Below, one piece after another: positions 1-6,014 of a stretch of DNA of 10,108 bases. The position numbers were made by a program, and so were the translations under genes. The stretch is from CAISIP01 sp038247175 (GTDB lineage: Bacteria > Pseudomonadota > Gammaproteobacteria > Burkholderiales > Burkholderiaceae_C). The stretch's first letter is position 1. Each line of letters starts with the position of its first letter. The notes beneath the pieces were generated by a model. The model saw only the letters and a list, made by a program, of their open reading frames with translations. It ran no database searches and was not told the origin of the DNA. The stretch is from the NCBI GenBank assembly GCA_038247175.1, contig JBBRVD010000139.1, forward strand, positions 1-10,108, in the 5' to 3' direction.

Positions 1-12
1 GAACGCGCCGGC

Positions 13-474
13 TCAGGGATAGCGTCTCGATACCGTCTGCGCCACGCAGACCGGCTTGACCGAGCCCTCCTTCTCGACCACGACATCCCAGACCATCTGC
101 ATGCCGTTGTTGTCGATCGGGTCGCTCGACACCAGTGTGAGCCGCCCTCGCAAACGACTGCCCACCGGCACCGGTGCCATGAAACGCACCTTGTTCAGCC
201 CGTAGTTGATTCCCATGCCGACCTGCTCGATCGCCAGCGCGGCATCGAAGAAACGCGGCACCATCGACAAAGTCAGGAATCCGTGTGCAATCGGCGCCCC
301 GAACGGCCCGGCCGCGGCCCGGGCCACGTCAACGTGAATCCACTGGTGGTCCCCCGTCGCCTGCGCGAACTGGTTCACCTGGTCCTGGGTCACGGTGATC
401 CAGTCGCTGACGGCCACTTCCTGCCCGACATGGGCGCCGAGATCGGACAGGGTCTTGAAAATCTTCTTGGGCAT
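13..474 (-). CDS. MaoC-like (R)-specific enoyl-CoA hydratase family protein
   Basis: A 153-residue single hot-dog-fold protein, the usual length for small MaoC/PhaJ-type hydratases, which add water to trans-2-enoyl-CoA thioesters in the cytoplasm. What is visible: the hydratase-2 region ATGDHQWIHVD at residues 39-49, with D42 and H47 in the positions of the catalytic Asp/His dyad; the conserved PIAHGFLTLS strand at 61-70; and the NKVRFMAPVPVGSRLRG segment at 94-110 typical of the family. The classical N-P before the catalytic His is Q-W here (Q45, W46), which points to a MaoC/NodN-like subgroup rather than canonical PhaJ. The exact acyl-CoA substrate cannot be read from the sequence. It starts 30 bases after the stop of the upstream ParA-like gene on the same strand and is probably co-transcribed with it. 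There is no clear Shine-Dalgarno before its ATG. Family assignment is firm; biological role is open. Confidence 0.92.
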   Translation of the reverse strand: MPKKIFKTLSDLGAHVGQEVAVSDWITVTQDQVNQFAQATGDHQWIHVDVARAAAGPFGAPIAHGFLTLSMVPRFFDAALAIEQVGMGINYGLNKVRFMAPVPVGSRLRGRLTLVSSDPIDNNGMQMVWDVVVEKEGSVKPVCVAQTVSRRYP

Positions 475-504
475 GGTGGATGGGGACAGGGTTGTGGATG
501 GCCG

Positions 505-1122
505 CTACGCGTCGAGCCAGCGGCAGATCGGCTGCCATTGCTCCAGGTCTTTCTCGAAGCGCCCGGGTGCCACGTCGAACAGGGTCAGGCCGTGCGCGGC
601 CAGATGCACATAGTTCTGGGTGTCGCGCAGGTAACCCAGCGCCGGCACGTCGAGCGAGTCGACAAATGCGTGCAGCTTCTCAGCGGCGATGGTACGGGCA
701 TCCACCCGCATGCCGACCAGCGCGATCTTGCTGTTGTCGACATGCTTGTTTGCCGCCAGCTCATCGAGGAAGGCCCGGGTCGCAAAGATGTCGAACACGC
801 TGGGCTGCACCGGCACCAGAACCTTATCGGCCATCTTCATGACGTCCTTGAAACGCCAGCCGTGCAACCCGGCCGGGGTGTCGACCACCACATGGGTCGT
901 GCCCTTGGGTGGGCGCGCGATCAGGTCGGCGTTGATGTCCCAGGTCTGTATCGGCCGGGCGGATGCCGGGCGCAGGCCCAGCCACAGTCGGGACGACTGT
1001 TGCCGATCCGCGTCGCCGAGCATCACCGACTGGCCGCGTGACGCAAAATATCCCGCAACGTGGGTGGACAGGGTGGACTTGCCCACGCCCCCCTTCGGAT
1101 TTGCTACAACAACGACTGGCAT
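505..1122 (-). CDS. Orphan ParA/MinD-family deviant-Walker P-loop ATPase
   Basis: A 205-residue ATPase of the ParA/MinD/Soj superfamily. These proteins use an ATP-dependent dimer switch to position DNA or protein cargo. The deviant Walker A KGGVGKST lies at residues 10-17 with signature lysine K10 and K15; the Walker A' region GDADRQQS at 36-43 (D37, D39); Walker B HVVVDTPAG at 77-85 (D81). The ATG at 1122 is chosen because the Walker A motif then sits at its usual distance from the N-terminus and an AGGAG lies 7 bases upstream. The frame stays open further upstream, across the intergenic gap and antisense to the antiporter gene, but that extension is low-complexity and not protein-like. There is no helix-turn-helix domain and no parB beside it, so plasmid or chromosome partition is not supported. 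Gene 3' of it: a MaoC-like hydratase. Cargo and function unknown; small orphan ParA proteins position varied cargoes. Confidence 0.92.
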   Translation of the reverse strand: MPVVVVANPKGGVGKSTLSTHVAGYFASRGQSVMLGDADRQQSSRLWLGLRPASARPIQTWDINADLIARPPKGTTHVVVDTPAGLHGWRFKDVMKMADKVLVPVQPSVFDIFATRAFLDELAANKHVDNSKIALVGMRVDARTIAAEKLHAFVDSLDVPALGYLRDTQNYVHLAAHGLTLFDVAPGRFEKDLEQWQPICRWLDA

Positions 1123-1129
1123 CGAATGG

Positions 1130-1134
1130 CTCCT
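1130..1134 (-). promoter_or_regulatory. Shine-Dalgarno of the ParA-like gene
   Basis: Read on the minus strand this is AGGAG, separated by 7 bases from the ATG at 1122. It is the main reason for choosing that start over the longer open frame. Confidence 0.7.
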
Positions 1135-1161
1135 GCGACCGCAACTGCACAACATGTTAGC

Positions 1162-1175
1162 CGCATGGCCATGCG
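1162..1175. promoter_or_regulatory. Perfect 14-bp palindrome in the divergent promoter region (candidate operator)
   Basis: CGCATGGCCATGCG is an exact inverted repeat with no spacer, inside the 114-base gap between the divergent ParA-like and CPA2 antiporter genes. A second, shorter palindrome, AACATGTT, lies at 1151-1158. On the minus strand a weak -10-like TAACAT sits just downstream of the 14-mer. The site would therefore lie in the spacer of a promoter for the ParA-like gene, a usual place for a repressor. That promoter is only a 4-of-6 match and has no convincing -35, so the regulatory reading is inference. Confidence 0.3.
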
Positions 1176-1236
1176 CCAGGACGGCTCCCCGCAACCGCGT
1201 GGCCTGACCGGACGCCCATGACGCGCTGACGCCCCC

Positions 1237-3159
1237 ATGGACCACACACCCGCCTGGCTGCTCAACAGCTTCATCTACCTCAGCGCCGCGGTGATCGCCG
1301 TGCCGCTGTCCAAGGCGCTCGGCCTGGGCGCGATCATCGGCTACCTGGCTGCCGGCATGGCCATCGGCCCCTGGGGGCTGGGTCTGGTGACGAACGTTCA
1401 GGATATCCTGCATTTCGCCGAGTTCGGCGTGGTGCTGATGCTGTTCCTGGTCGGGCTGGAACTGGAGCCCAAACGCCTGTGGAGCATGCGCCGGCCGATC
1501 TTCGGCTGGGGCAGCGCCCAAATGCTGGCCTGCGCGCTGCTGTTGACGGGTATGGCGGTGCTGTTGGGCGTGGGCTGGCAGGTGGCGCTGGTGGCCTCGC
1601 TCGGCCTGGCGCTGTCGAGTACGGCCATCGCGCTGCAGGTGATGGCCGAGCGCAACCTGATGCCCACCAGCAGTGGACGCGCCGCCTTTTCCATCCTGCT
1701 GTTCCAGGACGTCGCGGCGATTCCGATCCTGGCCCTGTTGCCGTTGCTGGCGGTGGGCGCCGCCGACACATCGCATGCCTCCGTGGCAGGCCATCCGGCG
1801 CTGGAGGCGGCCCGCATCGTGGGCGTCATCGGCGCCATCGTGCTGGGGGGCCGGTTGCTGCTGCGTCCGCTGTTTCGCTGGATCGCACGCTCTCGCACAC
1901 CGGAAATCTTCACCGCAGCCTCCTTGTTGCTGGTCGTGGGCATCGCCAGTCTGATGCAACTGGTCGGCCTGTCGATGGCGCTGGGCGCCTTCCTGGCCGG
2001 CGTGCTGCTGGCCGAGAGCGAATACCGGCGCGAACTGGAAACCGACATCGAACCCTTCAAGGGCCTGCTGCTGGGCCTGTTCTTCATCGCCGTTGGCATG
2101 AGCATCGATTTTGGCGTGCTGATCGCCTCGCCAGGACTGATGGCGGCGATCGTGGCCGGTTTCCTGCTGCTCAAGTGCCTGGTCATCTACGGGCTGGCCA
2201 CGCAGATGGGGTTACCGTTCCAGGACCGGCCGGTGTTCACGCTGCTGCTGGCGCAAGGCGGCGAATTCGCATTCGTCGTGTTTCAGGCGGCCGCCGGTGC
2301 CCGGTTGTTCGACGCCCAGACCGCGTCGCTTCTGATAGGCGCGGTTGCGGTGTCAATGCTGGTCTCGCCGCTACTGCTGGTGGCAACCGACAAATGGCTG
2401 CTGCGGCGTTTCGCCAAGCGACAAAGCACCGTGCAACTGGAGGAGATATCCGAGCAGCGGCAGGCGCCGGTGCTGATTGCCGGCTTTGGGCGTTATGGCC
2501 AGATTGTCGCGCGCATGATGCTGGCCGAGGGCGTTGAATGCACTGTACTCGAGCATGACGCCGAGATGGTCGAGGCGGCGCGCAGCTTCGGCTACCAGGT
2601 GTTCTACGGCGACGCATCGCGGCTCGACCTGCTGCGCACCGCCGGCGCTGCCACCGGCACGGTACTGCTGGTGGCGGTCGACGACGTCGAGCAGTCGCTC
2701 AAGATCGTCGACCTGGCGCAGGCCCATTTTCCAAATTTACAGATCGTAGCCCGCGCGCGCGACGTCACGCACTGGAACCAGCTGCGCGAGCGCAACGTGA
2801 TGCTGGTGCAACGCGAAATGTTCGAGTCCAGCCTGCGCAGCGGGCGCAGCGTGCTCGAACTGCTGGGCAGCAGCCCCGAGGATGCCGACGTGACCGCAAG
2901 GCGGTTCCGTACGCACAACCTCGAGCTGTTCGAGCAGATGCATCCGTACTACAAGGATCGCGCCAAGATGATCGCGGCAGTCAAGCAAGGACGCCAGCAA
3001 CTCGAGGCCCAGATGGCGCGAGAACGGCTGGAGCGGACGCGGCGCAAGGCGCAAGAACCATCGGACCGGCAGCCCGAATCCGATCAGGCAATCGAAGACG
3101 GGGACCATGCGGGATCCGGCTCTACACCGGCGCAAGCCACGCAACCCACGCCAACTTGA
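1237..3159 (+). CDS. kefC: KefB/KefC-type CPA2 cation:proton antiporter with RCK domain
   Basis: A 640-residue inner-membrane protein of the monovalent cation:proton antiporter-2 family, close in length to E. coli KefC (about 620). Residues 1-390 form a polytopic membrane domain. It holds the ion-path motif LLFQDVAAIP (D158) and the hallmark stretch from GAFLAGVLLAESEYRREL (250-267) through DIEPFKGLLLGLFFIAVGM (270-288), nearly identical to KefC. Residues 411-530 are an RCK/TrkA-N Rossmann domain with nucleotide loop GFGRYGQ (416-422) and acidic E439 at the end of the second strand. Residues 575-640 are a charged, probably helical and then disordered tail. KefC proteins are K+/H+ antiporters gated by glutathione adducts during electrophile stress. 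The glutathione-binding residues could not be verified here, so ligand gating is inferred from family. No KefF/KefG ancillary oxidoreductase is adjacent. The ATG at 1237 is the only one after an in-frame stop at 1219; it lacks a Shine-Dalgarno. Confidence 0.93.
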   Translation: MDHTPAWLLNSFIYLSAAVIAVPLSKALGLGAIIGYLAAGMAIGPWGLGLVTNVQDILHFAEFGVVLMLFLVGLELEPKRLWSMRRPIFGWGSAQMLACALLLTGMAVLLGVGWQVALVASLGLALSSTAIALQVMAERNLMPTSSGRAAFSILLFQDVAAIPILALLPLLAVGAADTSHASVAGHPALEAARIVGVIGAIVLGGRLLLRPLFRWIARSRTPEIFTAASLLLVVGIASLMQLVGLSMALGAFLAGVLLAESEYRRELETDIEPFKGLLLGLFFIAVGMSIDFGVLIASPGLMAAIVAGFLLLKCLVIYGLATQMGLPFQDRPVFTLLLAQGGEFAFVVFQAAAGARLFDAQTASLLIGAVAVSMLVSPLLLVATDKWLLRRFAKRQSTVQLEEISEQRQAPVLIAGFGRYGQIVARMMLAEGVECTVLEHDAEMVEAARSFGYQVFYGDASRLDLLRTAGAATGTVLLVAVDDVEQSLKIVDLAQAHFPNLQIVARARDVTHWNQLRERNVMLVQREMFESSLRSGRSVLELLGSSPEDADVTARRFRTHNLELFEQMHPYYKDRAKMIAAVKQGRQQLEAQMARERLERTRRKAQEPSDRQPESDQAIEDGDHAGSGSTPAQATQPTPT

Positions 3160-3309
3160 CCCCGGTCAGGAACATACCCGGGTACACCCAACGGTAGAAC
3201 AATCGCTGGTCGATGCGCCGTGCCAGCCGCACCGCCAATCCAGACGCCGTGTACCAACTGGCGGCCGCATGCCGGCCCTGGCATACCGGCGGCGGGCACA
3301 ATACTGGTC
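3160..3309. other. Intergenic region between the antiporter and DUF1841 genes
   Basis: 150 bases with no convincing gene. Visible structure: the inverted repeat TGACC-CC-GGTCA at 3157-3168, which overlaps the antiporter stop codon, and the 10-bp palindrome TACCCGGGTA at 3175-3184. Together 3159-3166 and 3176-3183 could pair as an 8-bp stem with one mismatch and a 9-base loop, but no T-run follows, so it is not a canonical intrinsic terminator. Further on, GCCGG and CCGGC (about 3271-3290) could form another small GC-rich stem. The frame of the downstream gene is open back to an ATG at 3220, but that stretch is not protein-like. No good promoter was seen. Confidence 0.4.
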
Positions 3310-3747
3310 ATGCTGATGCAACCGTCTCAAGCCGATGTCCGGCGCTTCTTCTGCGGTGTCCACACCAAGGCCCGCGCCGGCCAGCCTCTCGATGCGATCG
3401 AGACCCTGGCCAGCGGCTGGATCGCCGAACATCTGGAGTACCACGCGGAACTGGCAGACCTTGACACAGCGCTGCGCTCGATGCAGGAGGTGAGTGACAG
3501 CCGCACCAACCCCTTCCTGCATCTGTCCATGCATCTGTCGATCAGCGAACAGTGCTCGATCGACCAGCCGCGTGGCATTCGCCAGGCCGTGGAGTTGCTG
3601 GCACACCGGCGCAACTCGCTGCACGAGGCGCATCACGCGGCCATGGACTGCCTGGGAAAGATGATCTGGGAAAGCCAGCGCGCCGGTCGCGCACCGGATG
3701 GCAATGCCTATATCGACTGCGTGCAACGGCATGCCACCCGCGACTGA
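3310..3747 (+). CDS. DUF1841 family protein
   Basis: A 145-residue soluble protein recognisable as DUF1841, a family of uncharacterised small proteobacterial proteins. Family features seen: an N-terminal DVRRFF (residues 9-14), AGQPLDAIE (23-31), and the highly conserved core RTNPFLHLSMHLSISEQ (65-81) followed by SIDQPRGIR (83-91). The C-terminal helix EAHHAAMDCLGKMIWESQRAGRAPDG (106-131) with its H/E/D-rich face is also typical. The two His of HLSMHLS and the later HEAHH could suggest metal binding, but that is speculation. The start is taken at 3310 because residues encoded upstream (from ATG 3220) are Pro/Ala-rich and outside the family profile. The ATG at 3316 is an equally acceptable alternative, and neither has a strong Shine-Dalgarno. 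It is convergent with the cytochrome c gene, 27 bases away. Function unknown. Confidence 0.88.
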   Translation: MLMQPSQADVRRFFCGVHTKARAGQPLDAIETLASGWIAEHLEYHAELADLDTALRSMQEVSDSRTNPFLHLSMHLSISEQCSIDQPRGIRQAVELLAHRRNSLHEAHHAAMDCLGKMIWESQRAGRAPDGNAYIDCVQRHATRD

Positions 3748-3762
3748 CCGCGCACCGCGCGG
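3748..3762. terminator. GC-rich hairpin between convergent genes (possible bidirectional terminator)
   Basis: CCGCGC, loop ACC, GCGCGG: a perfect 6-bp all-GC stem with a 3-base loop starting immediately after the DUF1841 stop codon, 12 bases before the stop of the convergent cytochrome gene. Placement fits a shared terminator. Neither strand has a T-tract after the stem, so it is not a canonical intrinsic terminator. It may instead act with Rho or as an mRNA 3'-end stabiliser. Confidence 0.35.
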
Positions 3763-3774
3763 CTCAGGAGAAAG

Positions 3775-4443
3775 TTACTTGAATTTGGCCTGCGGCACGG
3801 TCCGCAGCTCACCCGGCAGCGAATGCACATATTTCGCCAGCACCTTGAGTTCGGCATTCGTGAACTGCTTGGCGATGCCGGCCATCACGCCGTTGGATCG
3901 GCCCCAAGTGGCGTGGCCCTCGGCCTTGTATGACTTCAATGCAACGAACGTATAGTCCGCGTGCTGCCCGGCAATCTTGGGATAGGACGGGTCGATCGGC
4001 TTGTTGAGGTTCTCGCCGTGGCAGGAGGCGCAGGCGCCCTTGGCCAAAAGCTCGGCCACCTTGCCCGTGGCGGGTGTGGGCACCGCCGGCGGCGGTGCGG
4101 CCCCTTCGATCTTGCCGCTGGCCTCGTAGTAAGCGGAAATGTCAGCGATATCCTGCTCCGTCAGCCCCTCGGAAACGCCGCGCATCGTCGGGTGCTTGCG
4201 CTCGCCCTTCTGGTAGGCCAACAAGGACGCGGCAATGTACTTGGCGCCCTGACCGGAGATCATCGGGACCTTGTAGACTTCCGGAAAGCTGGCCTGGTAC
4301 CCCTTGATGCCGTGACAGCCGATACACATTGCAATCTTGCCTGCGCCTTTCGCCGCATCGCCCCTGGCCTCCTGTGCATTCGCGGATGACATCGTCACGG
4401 ACGCGATGAGAAGCAACAGCAGGGACGACAACAACTTATTCAT
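3775..4443 (-). CDS. Diheme cytochrome c (cytochrome c4-like), periplasmic
   Basis: A 222-residue exported electron carrier made of two class-I cytochrome c domains. Residues 1-23 are a Sec signal peptide (MNKLLSS, a Leu-rich core, then probable cleavage at ANA|QE). Domain 1 has heme site CIGCH (C40, C43, H44) with M87 in the KHPTMRGV segment as likely sixth ligand. A Pro/Ala-rich linker (about 114-127) leads to domain 2, with CASCH (C138, C141, H142) and likely Met ligand M187 in NGVMAGIAKQ. Two similar His/Met domains and the length match cytochrome c4, which passes electrons to terminal oxidases. The exact partner is not indicated by the neighbourhood. The start at 4443 is chosen because it gives a perfect signal peptide; an ATG at 4488 adds 15 non-signal-like residues and would place the TATAAT hexamer only 2 bases upstream of the start. 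There is no clear Shine-Dalgarno. Cytochrome c maturation in the periplasm is required. Confidence 0.93.
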   Translation of the reverse strand: MNKLLSSLLLLLIASVTMSSANAQEARGDAAKGAGKIAMCIGCHGIKGYQASFPEVYKVPMISGQGAKYIAASLLAYQKGERKHPTMRGVSEGLTEQDIADISAYYEASGKIEGAAPPPAVPTPATGKVAELLAKGACASCHGENLNKPIDPSYPKIAGQHADYTFVALKSYKAEGHATWGRSNGVMAGIAKQFTNAELKVLAKYVHSLPGELRTVPQAKFK

Positions 4444-4490
4444 TTTGCGCGGACAATCGATGATGGGCAGGGGATCAGACAACCACAACG

Positions 4491-4496
4491 ATTATA
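4491..4496 (-). promoter_or_regulatory. Consensus -10 hexamer, likely promoter of the cytochrome c gene
   Basis: The minus strand reads TATAAT, a perfect sigma-70 -10 element, ending 47 bases before the cytochrome ATG. It would leave a 5' leader of about 40 bases. No good -35 is found at 16-18 bases spacing; the best candidates match about half of TTGACA. The hexamer is embedded in a small inverted repeat, CGAT-TAT-ATCG (4489-4499). The same spot read on the plus strand gives TATATC (4493-4498), a weaker -10 that could serve the divergent moxR-like gene. Confidence 0.45.
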
Positions 4497-4548
4497 TCGA
4501 CCCGCCTTTCCTCATCGACCAGCGCTGTCGCCATCACGTCAACTCCAC

Positions 4549-5391
4549 ATGAAATTCCACGGAACCAAGAATTACGTCGCCACCCAGGACCTGATGTTGT
4601 CGGTCAACGCGGCCATCACCCTCAGGCGCCCCTTGCTCGTCAAAGGCGAGCCCGGCACTGGCAAGACCATGCTGGCAGAGGAGGTGGCCTCGGCCATGAA
4701 CCTGCCGCTGCTGCAGTGGCATGTCAAGTCGACCACCAAGGCGCAGCAGGGCCTGTACGAGTACGACGCCGTCAGCCGCTTGCGCGATTCGCAGCTGGGC
4801 GACGAGAAGGTCAAGGACATCCACAATTACATCGTGCGCGGCGTGTTGTGGCAGGCGTTCACCGCCGAAGAACCAGTGGCGCTGCTGATCGACGAGATCG
4901 ACAAGGCCGACATCGAGTTCCCGAACGACCTGCTGCGTGAAATCGACCGCATGGAGTTCTACTGTTACGAGACCCGCGAGCTGGTGCGCGCCAAGCACCG
5001 GCCTCTGGTGTTCATCACCTCCAACAACGAGAAGGAACTGCCCGACGCCTTCCTGCGCCGCTGCTTCTTTCACTACATCAAGTTTCCAGACGCCGAGACG
5101 ATGCAAAGCATTGTCGACGTGCATTTCCCCGGGCTCAAGAAAGAATTGCTCAACGCGGCAATGAAGACCTTTTACGACGTACGCAACCTGCCGGGATTGA
5201 AGAAGAAACCATCGACGAGCGAATTGCTCGACTGGCTCAAGCTGCTGCTGGCCGAGGAAATCCCCGCCGAGGCACTGCACAACAAGGACGAGAAGGTCGC
5301 GGTGCCCCCGCTGGTGGGCGCGCTGCTCAAGAACGAGCAAGACGTGACCTTGTTCGAAAAGCTGGTTTTCATGCAACGGCACAACCGCTGA
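4549..5391 (+). CDS. MoxR-family AAA+ ATPase
   Basis: A 280-residue cytoplasmic AAA+ ATPase of the MoxR family. Members act as chaperone-like remodelling ATPases that mature or activate partner complexes, commonly with a VWA-domain protein encoded nearby. Walker A GEPGTGKT is at residues 33-40 (K39), Walker B LLIDEID at 112-118 (D115, E116), sensor 1 FITSNN at 155-160, and candidate arginine finger residues R170/R171 in AFLRRCFFHYIKFP. The C-terminal lid contains PSTSELLDWLK (221-231), matching the sensor-2 region of MoxR proteins. Length and N-terminus (a short lead followed by ATQDLMLSVNAA) resemble the PA2707-type branch of MoxR proteins; that subfamily call is from memory and less certain. 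All catalytic residues are present, so it should be active. It heads a five-gene run: the acetyltransferase starts 16 bases after its stop and a VWA protein follows. The ATG at 4549 is the only credible start, without a Shine-Dalgarno. Confidence 0.93.
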   Translation: MKFHGTKNYVATQDLMLSVNAAITLRRPLLVKGEPGTGKTMLAEEVASAMNLPLLQWHVKSTTKAQQGLYEYDAVSRLRDSQLGDEKVKDIHNYIVRGVLWQAFTAEEPVALLIDEIDKADIEFPNDLLREIDRMEFYCYETRELVRAKHRPLVFITSNNEKELPDAFLRRCFFHYIKFPDAETMQSIVDVHFPGLKKELLNAAMKTFYDVRNLPGLKKKPSTSELLDWLKLLLAEEIPAEALHNKDEKVAVPPLVGALLKNEQDVTLFEKLVFMQRHNR

Positions 5392-5397
5392 GACAAT

Positions 5398-5401
5398 GGA
5401 G
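5398..5401 (+). promoter_or_regulatory. Shine-Dalgarno of the GNAT gene
   Basis: GGAG with 6 bases spacing to the ATG at 5408. It decides the start: the alternative ATG at 5396 overlaps this site and has no ribosome-binding site of its own. Confidence 0.65.
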
Positions 5402-5407
5402 TCCACG

Positions 5408-6001
5408 ATGGCCTTCGCGGAACCATTGACCCTGCGCGGACAACACGCCACCCTCGAGCCGCTCGGCCTGCAACATGCCGACGGAGCCGTCGAGGCGGTG
5501 CGCGACGGCCGCTTGTGGGAACTCTGGTACACCGCGATTCCATCTCCCGAGACCGTACACGCCGAGATCCGCCGCCGGCTCGACCTGCAGTCCACGGGGT
5601 CCATGCTGCCGTTCGCGGTACGCACCCCCGACGGCCGCTTTGCCGGCATGACGACTTACATGAACATCGACGCGGCCAACCGCCGGGTCGAGATCGGCTC
5701 CACCTGGTATCGCAAGAGTGTGCAGCGCAGCGCGCTCAACACCGAATGCAAGCTGATGCTGCTGACGCACGCGTTCGAACAACTGGGGTGCATCGCGGTC
5801 GAGTTCCGTACTCATTTTTTCAACCACCAGAGCCGACGCGGCATCGAGCGTCTGGGCGCCAAACTCGATGGGGTGCTGCGCAGCCATCAGGTTGCACCGA
5901 ATGGCAGCCTGCGCGATACCGCGGTCTACAGCATCATTGCCGGCGAGTGGCCAACGGTGCGTGCGCACCTGCAGTTCCAACGGGTCAAGCCCCGGGATTG
6001 A
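5408..6001 (+). CDS. GNAT-family N-acetyltransferase (RimJ/RimL-like)
   Basis: A 197-residue acetyltransferase-3-type GNAT enzyme predicted to transfer acetyl from acetyl-CoA to an amine, often a protein N-terminus, a side chain or a small molecule. Visible: an N-terminal strand TLRGQHATLEPL (8-19), the family's GRLWELWYTAIPSPE (34-48), RFAGMTTYMNID (77-88) and RRVEIGSTWYRK (92-103). These are followed by the motif-A helix ALNTECKLMLLTHAFEQLGC (109-128), VEFRTHFFNHQSRRGIERLGA (131-151) and a C-terminal strand TAVYSIIAGEWPTVRAHL. The acetyl-CoA phosphate loop normally reads Q/R-x-x-G-x-G/A; here it is QRSALN (106-111), with Ala in place of the first Gly. RimL-like proteins often have Asn at the last place. 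It is encoded between the MoxR ATPase (16 bases before) and the VWA protein (13 bases after), so it is almost certainly co-transcribed. The substrate is unknown; a target within the MoxR-VWA system is only an inference. Confidence 0.9.
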   Translation: MAFAEPLTLRGQHATLEPLGLQHADGAVEAVRDGRLWELWYTAIPSPETVHAEIRRRLDLQSTGSMLPFAVRTPDGRFAGMTTYMNIDAANRRVEIGSTWYRKSVQRSALNTECKLMLLTHAFEQLGCIAVEFRTHFFNHQSRRGIERLGAKLDGVLRSHQVAPNGSLRDTAVYSIIAGEWPTVRAHLQFQRVKPRD

Positions 6002-6005
6002 GGAG
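6001..6005 (+). promoter_or_regulatory. Shine-Dalgarno of the VWA gene, overlapping the upstream stop codon
   Basis: AGGAG begins on the last base of the acetyltransferase stop codon (TGA 5999-6001) and ends 9 bases before the ATG at 6015. This supports 6015 rather than upstream ATGs in the same frame, which lie within the acetyltransferase gene, and suggests translational coupling. Confidence 0.7.
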
Positions 6006-6014
6006 CTCAACTTC

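Noticed and set aside
505..1122. ParA-like gene as a sign of a plasmid or integrated element
   Set aside because: No parB, replication gene, integrase, attachment repeat or composition change accompanies it; the neighbours are ordinary chromosomal genes.
505..1959. A 484-codon minus-strand open frame covering the ParA-like gene and reaching far into the antiporter gene on the opposite strand
   Set aside because: Only the part from 1122 to 505 looks like protein and has a ribosome-binding site. The upstream part is a His/Gln/Arg-rich shadow of the GC-rich antiporter reading frame.
2728..2747. AT-rich patch inside the antiporter gene resembling a promoter element
   Set aside because: It lies mid-gene in the RCK domain, codes for normal residues (HFPNLQI), and has no downstream gene to serve.
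3220..3309. Upstream extension of the DUF1841 gene to an ATG at 3220
   Set aside because: The added 30 residues are Pro/Ala/Thr-rich, outside the family's usual N-terminus, and lack a ribosome-binding site.
3518..3539. Direct repeat TGCATCTGTC twice, 12 bases apart
   Set aside because: It encodes the repeated HLS of the conserved DUF1841 motif HLSMHLS, so protein conservation explains it; there is no array.
4534..5649. Long minus-strand open frame opposite the MoxR and GNAT genes
   Set aside because: It mirrors strongly supported plus-strand genes, has no recognisable domain, and is the antisense artefact expected in GC-rich DNA.
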